A stretch of DNA of 64,000 bases from positions 49,576 through 113,575 of the forward strand of contig NZ_CAMLHX010000006.1 of assembly GCF_946479965.1 (NCBI RefSeq), given 5' to 3'. Each line of letters opens with the position of its first letter. The stretch's first letter is position 1. Under the pieces are notes generated by a model that had not been told where the DNA came from, searched no databases, and worked only from the letters and a program-made list of their open reading frames with translations. The stretch comes from an uncultured Mucilaginibacter sp. Its GTDB lineage: Bacteria > Bacteroidota > Bacteroidia > Sphingobacteriales > Sphingobacteriaceae. The translations under genes and the position numbers were made by a program. Of this stretch, positions 41,594-49,100 are shown in pieces.

Positions 41594-42939
41594 ATATTTC
41601 ACAGGAAAAGATCGATAACCTGAATGCAGTTTTAAAAATTAACATTGACCCTGCCGATTATCAGCAGCGTGTTGACAAATCAATAAAAGACCAGGCTAAA
41701 AAAGCCAAATTACCGGGTTTTCGTCCAGGTATGGTGCCACCAGCGCATATTAAGAAAATGTACGGCAAAAGCATTTTGGTTGATGAGATCAACAACCTTT
41801 TGTCTGATACATTGAACAATTATATAACCGAACAAAATATAGAAGTATTAGGTCAGCCGTTACCTAAAATTGACGGGGCAAAAGAATACAACTGGGATTT
41901 TAACGATCAGTTTGAGTTTAACTATGAAATAGGTTTGGCTCCTGAGTTTGCTTTAGACTTTTCTTCAAAAGACAAATTGACCCAATACGTTATTAAAGTT
42001 GACGAGAAGACTTTAGAAGAACGTATAAAAAATATCCGTCGTAGCTATGGCAAGATGACAAATCCTGACGTATCGGCAGATGATGACGTGCTTTATGCGC
42101 AGTTAACGCAGCTTTCTCCGGATGGTTCTGTTTTTGATGAAGGCATTGTGAACACAACATCTGTACGTTTAGACCAGATAAAAGACGAAGCTGTTAAAAC
42201 TTCACTTATCGGTTTAAAAAAGGATGATGAATTGACCTTTGATATTCAGAAAGCTTACGGTAGCGACGCGGTGAAGATCGCTGCTATTTTAGGTACAAAT
42301 GAAGAAGAAGCAGAGCAGGTTAAATCAAATTTCAAGCTGATCGTTAAAAACATTAACCGTTTAGAAGAAGGTGATTTGAACCAGGAGTTCTTTGATAAAT
42401 TATTTGGTGCAGGTACGGTAACCGACGAAGCCGGTTTCAGAGCGAAGATTACTGAAGAGCTGGAAAGCATGATGCAGCAAGATGCAGAACGCAAATTGCA
42501 AAACGACATCTACAATTACAGCCTTGATAAAGTGCAGTTTGAATTGCCTGATGAGTTTTTAAAACGCTGGTTAAAAGCAACCAACGAAAAACTGACCGAG
42601 GAAGAATTACAAGGCGGTTATGCTGATTTTGCTAAGAACCTGAAATGGACCTTGATCGAAAATAGGATCATTAAAGACAACAAACTCGAAATTAAATACG
42701 AGGAGGTTTTAGCAGCAGCAAAAGCGAGCCTTGATGCACAGTTCAGAATGTACAGCCCACAGGCGCTTACAGATGAGCAGTTAAGTCAGTATGCGGTGCA
42801 GTATCTGCAAAATAAAGAGAATGCCAATAAAGTATTTGAAGAAGTAAAAGCGCTTAAAACTATTGATTACATAAAAAGCGTAATTACTTTAGATAACAAG
42901 GAGATTGCTTACGATGCGTTTAAGGAATTAGCGCAGTAA
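41590..42939 (+). CDS. tig: Trigger factor
   Basis: Ribosome-associated chaperone and peptidyl-prolyl isomerase that meets nascent chains at the exit tunnel. At 449 residues it has the full family length. The ribosome-binding signature appears as KLPGFRPGMVPPAHIKKMYG (about 40-58, G-F-R-x-G-x-x-P). A divergent PPIase region (about 150-245) and a long helical C-terminal domain (about 250-440) follow. It opens the tig-clpP-clpX protein quality-control group, but with a terminator after it and separate signals before clpX. A structured leader with coupled mini-ORFs precedes it. Confidence 0.95.
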   Translation: MNISQEKIDNLNAVLKINIDPADYQQRVDKSIKDQAKKAKLPGFRPGMVPPAHIKKMYGKSILVDEINNLLSDTLNNYITEQNIEVLGQPLPKIDGAKEYNWDFNDQFEFNYEIGLAPEFALDFSSKDKLTQYVIKVDEKTLEERIKNIRRSYGKMTNPDVSADDDVLYAQLTQLSPDGSVFDEGIVNTTSVRLDQIKDEAVKTSLIGLKKDDELTFDIQKAYGSDAVKIAAILGTNEEEAEQVKSNFKLIVKNINRLEEGDLNQEFFDKLFGAGTVTDEAGFRAKITEELESMMQQDAERKLQNDIYNYSLDKVQFELPDEFLKRWLKATNEKLTEEELQGGYADFAKNLKWTLIENRIIKDNKLEIKYEEVLAAAKASLDAQFRMYSPQALTDEQLSQYAVQYLQNKENANKVFEEVKALKTIDYIKSVITLDNKEIAYDAFKELAQ

Positions 42940-42962
42940 GTAAATTCTAAATAATATTTTAG

Positions 42963-42996
42963 CAAAGGCATCTCAAAAGGATGCCTTTGTTGTTTA
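42963..42996 (+). terminator. 10-bp hairpin after tig
   Basis: CAAAGGCATC (42963-42972) pairs perfectly with GATGCCTTTG (42980-42989), 7-nt loop, followed by a T-rich tract. It probably ends most tig transcripts before clpP. Confidence 0.75.
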
Positions 42997-43135
42997 ATAT
43001 TTGTCTGAACTATAATCATGTCAATCCTTGTCATTTTTTACTTTTAACAAACTTTATAATTAAAATAATATTCAACTAAAAACTATATTTATCGCGGGCT
43101 TATCCGCAAAACAAAAACATATAATACATATATAC

Positions 43136-43867
43136 ATGAGCAGTAATCCAGATAAAAACGAATTCAGAAAATATGCTGTTAAGCATCATCGCATTAGCAG
43201 CACGTATGTAGATAAATTTATAGGGCAGGCAAACCGCTTCCCGCAAGGCATTGCTACGGTACCAGGTGTTACAGGTTATACACCCTATATAATTGAGGAG
43301 CGGCAGTTAAATATCTCCCAATTAGATGTGTTCTCGCGCTTAATGATGGACCGTATTATTTTCCTGGGCGATCCAATATATGACCAAAATGCCAATGTTA
43401 TTCAGGCACAATTATTATTCCTGCAATCAGCCGATGCAAAACGCGATATTCAGCTTTATATCAACTCACCTGGTGGGTCGGTATATGCCGGTTTGGGTAT
43501 TTATGATACTATGCAATTGATTACAAATGATGTAGCTACTATTTGTACAGGTATGGCAGCATCAATGGGTGCAGTGTTGTTATGCGCTGGTGCCGATGGT
43601 AAACGTGCAGCTTTGCCTCACTCGCGTGTAATGATCCATCAGCCGTCAGGTGGTGCACAAGGCCAGCAATCTGATATAGAGATTTCTTACCATGAGATCA
43701 CTAAGCTTAAAAAGGAATTGTATCAGATCATAGCAGACCATAGTGGCGCATCGTATGAAAAAGTACATGATGCTTCTGATCGTGATTACTGGATGATAGC
43801 TGAAGAAGCCAAAGAATTTGGTATGATAGATGAGATTTTAAGAGGCAGTAAAACAAAATCAAAGTAA
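43136..43867 (+). CDS. clpP: ClpP protease subunit
   Basis: Serine peptidase subunit of ClpXP, forming a double seven-membered ring in the cytoplasm. At 243 residues it is longer than E. coli ClpP because of an N-terminal extension (about 45 residues, NKFRK-AVKHHRISSTYVDKFI), as usual in Bacteroidota. The catalytic triad is visible: Ser143 in GMAASMGAVLL, His168 in HSRVMIHQPSGG and Asp217 in DRDYWM. YINSPGGSVYAGLGIYDTM is the conserved oxyanion segment. Followed by clpX at 144 bp, with a word-palindrome and a separate clpX promoter in between. Confidence 0.96.
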   Translation: MSSNPDKNEFRKYAVKHHRISSTYVDKFIGQANRFPQGIATVPGVTGYTPYIIEERQLNISQLDVFSRLMMDRIIFLGDPIYDQNANVIQAQLLFLQSADAKRDIQLYINSPGGSVYAGLGIYDTMQLITNDVATICTGMAASMGAVLLCAGADGKRAALPHSRVMIHQPSGGAQGQQSDIEISYHEITKLKKELYQIIADHSGASYEKVHDASDRDYWMIAEEAKEFGMIDEILRGSKTKSK

Positions 43868-43885
43868 TTTGATTATTATATGAAT

Positions 43886-43956
43886 GGTTGATTAAGTTGA
43901 TTGGGTGAACTTTTGTTTCAACCACCCAGTTTATCAACTCAATCAACCACTCACTC
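43886..43956. repeat. Intergenic word-palindrome, second copy
   Basis: GGTTGATTAAG followed by TTGATTGGGTGAA (43886-43909) faces ACCACCCAGTTTATCAAC and CAATCAACCACTCA (43921-43953), giving a long imperfect hairpin. The words match those at 11738-11845, after ypdA; two copies 32 kb apart, both just after a stop codon. Confidence 0.75.
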
Positions 43957-43958
43957 AT

Positions 43959-43991
43959 AATTGCTTTCTAAAAAGCAATTATTTAACTTTG
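43959..43991 (+). promoter_or_regulatory. clpX promoter with embedded perfect dyad
   Basis: TTG (43961-43963), a 20-bp spacer and TAACTTTG (43984-43991) make an excellent Bacteroidota promoter, with the ATG of clpX at 44011. AATTGCTTT (43959-43967) and AAAGCAATT (43972-43980) form a perfect 9-bp inverted repeat with a 4-nt loop that includes the -33 and most of the spacer. It can serve as the end of the clpP messenger, an operator, or both. Confidence 0.7.
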
Positions 43992-44010
43992 TATAACATT
44001 ATTAATCACA

Positions 44011-45249
44011 ATGAATAAAAACAGCAAAGAAATAAGGTGTTCGTTCTGCGGCGCAGGCAAGCAGGATTCCCTTATGCTGATAGCGGGGCTTGATGCGCAT
44101 ATATGTGATAAATGTGTTAACCAGGCTAACGAGATACTGGCCGAGGAGTTGAAGGTTCGTAAGGTTAAAACCTCGTCGTCAACCCCTGCTATATTAAAAC
44201 CTGCGGAAATTAAATCGCACCTTGATCAATACGTAATAGGTCAGGATGACGCGAAGAAGATTTTAGCAGTCGCTACCTACAATCACTACAAAAGACTTAA
44301 CCAGCGTATTGAAAAGGACGAGGTAGAGATCGAGAAATCAAACATCATTATGGTGGGCGAAACCGGAACGGGAAAAACCCTTTTAGCTAAAACTCTTGCT
44401 AAAGTTCTTAATGTGCCGTTTTGTATTTGCGATGCTACTGTTTTAACCGAAGCTGGATATGTGGGCGAAGATGTTGAAAGCATTTTAACCCGTCTTTTAC
44501 AATCTGCAGATTATGATGTTGCCCAGGCAGAACGTGGCATTGTATATATTGATGAGGTAGATAAAATAGCGCGTAAAAGCGATAATGCTTCTATTACACG
44601 CGATGTATCAGGTGAAGGTGTTCAGCAGGCGTTATTGAAGATATTGGAAGGAACAATGGTTAATGTACCACCTCAAGGCGGACGTAAACACCCCGACCAA
44701 AAGATGATAACTGTAAATACCAGCAATATATTGTTTATCTGTGGTGGTGCATTTGATGGTATCGATAGGAAAATAGCTAACCGTTTACGCACACAAACCG
44801 TAGGATATAAGCTGAAAGGTAATGAAGGTGAAGTAGACATGAAAAACCTTTACAAGTATATCACTCCTCAGGACTTGAAATCATTTGGTTTGATACCAGA
44901 GCTAATAGGGCGCTTGCCGGTGTTAACTTACCTTAACCCACTTGATAGAGAGGCGCTGTTCAATATACTTACCGAGCCGAAGAACTCCTTACTTAAACAG
45001 TACAAAAAACTGTTTGAATATGAAGGTGTTAAGCTCGATTTTGATGAAGATGTCCTAGAATTTATAGTTGATAAAGCCATGGAGTTTAAGTTGGGCGCGC
45101 GTGGTTTGAGGTCTATCTGCGAAGCTATAATGATAGATGCGATGTTTGAATTTCCGTCAAAAAAGGATATTAAAAAACTTAATATAACCGTTGATTACGC
45201 ATTAGAAAAATTTGAAAAGTCTGACCTTAAAAAGTTAAAAGTGGCTTAA
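44011..45249 (+). CDS. clpX: ATP-dependent unfoldase ClpX
   Basis: AAA+ ATPase that recognises tagged proteins, unfolds them and feeds them to ClpP. The N-terminal C4 zinc domain reads CSFCGAGKQ and ICDKCV (about 10-36). Walker A GETGTGKT lies at about 116-123, Walker B in [10 protein letters not shown], and sensor 2 in [11 protein letters not shown]. The ClpP-contacting IGL/IGF loop type is not certain by eye. At 412 residues it is of normal length. It has its own promoter (43959-43991) and is followed by a terminator-like hairpin before the AMP nucleosidase gene. Confidence 0.96.
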   Translation: MNKNSKEIRCSFCGAGKQDSLMLIAGLDAHICDKCVNQANEILAEELKVRKVKTSSSTPAILKPAEIKSHLDQYVIGQDDAKKILAVATYNHYKRLNQRIEKDEVEIEKSNIIMVGETGTGKTLLAKTLAKVLNVPFCICDATVLTEAGYVGEDVESILTRLLQSADYDVAQAERGIVYIDEVDKIARKSDNASITRDVSGEGVQQALLKILEGTMVNVPPQGGRKHPDQKMITVNTSNILFICGGAFDGIDRKIANRLRTQTVGYKLKGNEGEVDMKNLYKYITPQDLKSFGLIPELIGRLPVLTYLNPLDREALFNILTEPKNSLLKQYKKLFEYEGVKLDFDEDVLEFIVDKAMEFKLGARGLRSICEAIMIDAMFEFPSKKDIKKLNITVDYALEKFEKSDLKKLKVA

Positions 45250-45272
45250 CAAAACGTAAATAACCTTCGCTT

Positions 45273-45322
45273 ATATTGTACAATATTATACGAACCCTGG
45301 CATAAAGCCGGGGTTTGTTGTT
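45273..45322 (+). terminator. clpX terminator preceded by a 14-bp palindrome
   Basis: AACCCTGGC (45293-45301) pairs with GCCGGGGTT (45307-45315), with one T-G wobble and an ATAAA loop, then a T-rich tail. Just upstream, ATATTGTACAATAT (45273-45286) is a perfect palindrome, possibly an operator for the following gene; its role is unknown. Confidence 0.65.
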
Positions 45323-45336
45323 AAAAAAGAGATGTT

Positions 45337-46188
45337 ATGAACGAAGAATTAGATGTAAAAAAGGCTGGCACACAGCCAAAAGTGAAGGAAGTGCAAAGTC
45401 CGGTAAGATCGGGTTTAAAAACAAAAGCAGCTATTGTAACTAACTGGTTGCCGCGCTATACAGGGCGCCCGCTTGAAGAATTTGGTGATTATATTATACT
45501 TACCAATTTTTCAAAGTACATTCAGCTTTTTTCTGAATGGAATAATAACGCGCCAATTATGGGTTTGGATAAGCCCATGCAAAGCGTTACCGCAAATGGG
45601 ATAACTATTATTAATTTCGGTATGGGTAGTTCTGTTGCTGCTACGGTAATGGATTTGCTTACTGCTATTCACCCAAAGGCGGTGATATTTTTAGGTAAAT
45701 GCGGAGGATTAAAACGCAAGAATAATGTAGGAGACCTGATACTGCCTATTGCCGCTATAAGAGGCGAGGGAACCTCAAATGATTATTTACCTGCTGAGGT
45801 ACCCGCACTGCCATCATTTGCACTGCAAAAGGCTATATCAACCACGATCCGCGATTTCTCATTAGATTACTGGACCGGCACCTGTTATACCACCAACCGC
45901 AGGGTTTGGGAACACGATAAGGTATTTAAAAAGTATTTAAAGCAATTGAGGGCTATGGCAGTGGATATGGAAACCGCAACCATTTTTACAACAGGCTTTG
46001 CTAACAAAATACCTACCGGGGCTTTGTTATTGGTGTCTGATCAACCGATGATACCTGAAGGGGTCAAAACCAGCGAAAGCGACTCAAAGGTTACCGGGAA
46101 TTATGTAGAAACACATTTAAAGATCGGTATTGAATCGTTAAAACAGCTGATAAACAATGGTTTAACTGTGAAGCATTTGAGGTTTTAA
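45337..46188 (+). CDS. amn: AMP nucleosidase
   Basis: Hydrolyses AMP to adenine and ribose-5-phosphate, a purine-balance enzyme of the nucleoside phosphorylase superfamily. 283 residues: a charged N-terminal extension (about 1-28, VKKAGTQPKVKEVQSPVRSG) precedes the compact Bacteroidota form KTKAAIVTNWLPRYTGRPLEEFGDYIILTNFSKYI. Family blocks include AVIFLGKCGGLKRKNNVGDLILPIAAIRGEGTS and AVDMETATIFTTGFANKIPTGALLLVSDQPM (the Asp-Met-Glu of the nucleoside-phosphorylase fold). A different, larger AMP nucleosidase exists in enterobacteria; this is the short type. It is convergent with the large alpha-2-macroglobulin gene. Confidence 0.9.
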   Translation: MNEELDVKKAGTQPKVKEVQSPVRSGLKTKAAIVTNWLPRYTGRPLEEFGDYIILTNFSKYIQLFSEWNNNAPIMGLDKPMQSVTANGITIINFGMGSSVAATVMDLLTAIHPKAVIFLGKCGGLKRKNNVGDLILPIAAIRGEGTSNDYLPAEVPALPSFALQKAISTTIRDFSLDYWTGTCYTTNRRVWEHDKVFKKYLKQLRAMAVDMETATIFTTGFANKIPTGALLLVSDQPMIPEGVKTSESDSKVTGNYVETHLKIGIESLKQLINNGLTVKHLRF

Positions 46189-46194
46189 CGAGTA

Positions 46195-49100
46195 TTAATC
46201 TCCGATATTTACTTTTTTCATACCCTCGCGACCGTAGAAAACGGGGAAGTACATCATTTCGGCTTTGGCCGGATTTAGATTGTACTTTCCACCGTAACGA
46301 GGCATCAGGTTAATGCTGAATGTATATTTGCCTTGTTTTAACTTTCGGCAAAATATACTTACCCTGTCTTTGAAATATTCGCGGTGTACTTCGTTGTTCT
46401 GCCATGACTGTTCCTTGCTTTCATAAGAACAACCGGCAGGGATTGGAATATTTATCATTACATAATCAGCATCGCCTTTAACAGTTACTTCCGCTTCAAG
46501 TGTTACGGTTTGTCCGCCTTTTAGGGTGCTAAGTTTAGTTCCATTTTTCTCAAACCAGGTATCAACGGTAAACTCACGGTTTTCTTTTTTAGGGTCGGAG
46601 TTCCAAAATTGCTGATACCCTGTTATATAAACGGGGAGTGTACCAGTTTTGCGTATGGTAACAGCGCCCGGTGCAAAAGTTTCGGAATAAGGAAATGTTG
46701 TCACATTTTCTGTTTTTGCGCCGCTTAATGTAAGAGCAGGTGGCATAAGCTGTTTATCAGCGGTCAGCAGATCTGGTAAAATCGTTTCCAAAATCAATGC
46801 GCTTTCGTAGGTGTTGCGCCATTCCGCCTGTTGGCGTTGTTCCAAAAAGTAACCTCGTATTTTAGTGAGCAATTCAGGATGTTGACCCTCAGCTTTAAAT
46901 ATCTTGTAAGCCAGCACTGTCAGCTGAATAGAGTTGTCAAAAAAGTTGTAGCTATTCTCGCCCCAATATACATTGCCAAACAGCGTACGTTTTATAGCCT
47001 TTAGCAGGCTATCTGTTTTAATGGTTGTGCCGATGCTTTGCTGTAAAAGCATAAAACGATAAGTATCATACCTTGATGGCTGTTTTTTTGCAGTCAATTC
47101 TTTTTGTATTATGTTGATGTATTGCTCGTAATTCACTTTTGCATCCAGGTTGCGTAATGCTTGTACACAAAGTATTTTATCTATGCCTTTATAGCCGTTC
47201 ATTTGGTAGACCAGATAATCGCTTAATTTATTCAAGTCCATCTTTATGGTGTACCCCATTTTTTTAGCCTCTGTTAACGCCTCAATAGCGTGTAGGCTTA
47301 TCCACAATTCTTCGTCGCTATCTTTCCACCAACCCCAAATACCAACGCCACGACGGCTATCTTCCAGCTTTTTAATTACATCGGCAATGTTCCTTTCCCA
47401 CTTAAACGGTTGGCCCAGGTAAGCGCTGATGCGTTTTTCAGATAATAGTCCCTTTAGTTTTGAAGCCAGTTGCTCATTGCATAGATATTTGTATTCGCGA
47501 AGACGCCGTGCTTCTTCTGCAAGGGTAGGCAATATTGATGCCTCGGCCCTAAAAGTTACCGGCCCCAATGCAGTATCAAATTTCATGGTCACCGTTGTAT
47601 CCGCGTTTAAGGCTTCAAAAACACCTTTAGTTTCGGTTATGCCCTGCAGCATAAGTGGAATTTTCCGCTGCTCGCCGTCGTAGTAGCCACTTTCACGTTT
47701 TATGGTGTACTCAAAAGTGAGGCTATCTTTACCGGTTGCCACCACGTTAAATGTATCTATACGCGAGTTCGTTACTTCCAGATCGTTTTGCTTAAGTAGT
47801 TGATCATTGTATTTAAAAACCCTGTTAACTTTTATTGGGGTAGTGGTATAGTTTAATACTTTTCCCAATATGCTCATTTCATCACCTGTAACTGCAAATT
47901 GTGGGCTCACCAGGTTGGCGCTTAATGGTTTGTACGACTTTATCTGTGCCTCGGCCGAGCCGCTTTGTTTTTGCGGACCGATGCCGGCTACAAAAGTGCG
48001 CCAGTTAGTGATATCATCAGGGAAGGTGGCTACAAAGCTTACTTTCCCTTCCGTATCTGTTGTGAGTTTAGGCTGCCAGTAAGCGTAATCACTAAAGTTT
48101 TTACGCAACGCGCCTAAGTTGGCAATTTGTGTCGGGTCGGCACTAGCGGCGGCCCTATTAGAAGCTTTTTTTGTGGTAATGACCACAACGCCGTTCGCGG
48201 CTCGGGCACCATAAATGGCTGTAGCTGCTTCAGCTTTTAAAATTGATGTTTCTAAAATACTATCGGCTGCTATACCGTCCATGGTTTCAACAAGCACACC
48301 ATCAACAATAATAAGTGGTTTGCCGGTTAGGGAAATGTTATTGCCACGAATTGATATACTTGAAGATGCTCCAACTGTTGTTACAGAACCTGTTAGGCTG
48401 GCTCTTTTTTGCGTTCCATAACCCACCACTACAACTTCTTCAAGGTTGGAGCTCTGTTCCTTCATTATGATATTTATCACTGTCCCCGGCTGTATATCAA
48501 CCTCTCTTTCTTCGAAGCCAATATACCTTATAGATAAAACGCCTGATTTGGGCACTCTCAAAACAAATTGACCGGACATATCAGTAACCGCAGCGGCTGT
48601 TTTGGTGCCTTTAATAATTACAGAAACTCCAACCAGCGGCTCGCCGGTGCCGTCTGTTATCCTGCCCGCCATGCTTTCAGTAAATGTGCTAAGGTCCAGA
48701 TATTTTTCGTTAAAGGCCTCTTTTAACCGTAGGGCGTCATTTCGCAAGTCATAGTCTGAACGGTCATTTTGACTCGTGCGGTTGGCTATAACATGGTTAA
48801 GTTCCATACTTACTGCGTCTGCCCGGTGCCCAACAATTTGGTATTCATAATAATTAGTACCGTTAGCTTTTACTGTTACATCGTCAGCTATGTAGTAGGC
48901 ATTGTTAGCTAATAGAAAGAAAAGGCGGTAGTCCGTTGCGGCTCCTAATGCACCAAAATAGGTAGTATTTCCAGGGTATACGCGTAAATAATTGGGATCG
49001 CTTTTGCGGTATATGATGATATTTTTAATAAAGAACGCAGGGTCGTTTTTATTATTCGCAGTAATCGTCAAATTGCCGCGAAGTTTATCGGTAACTGGGG

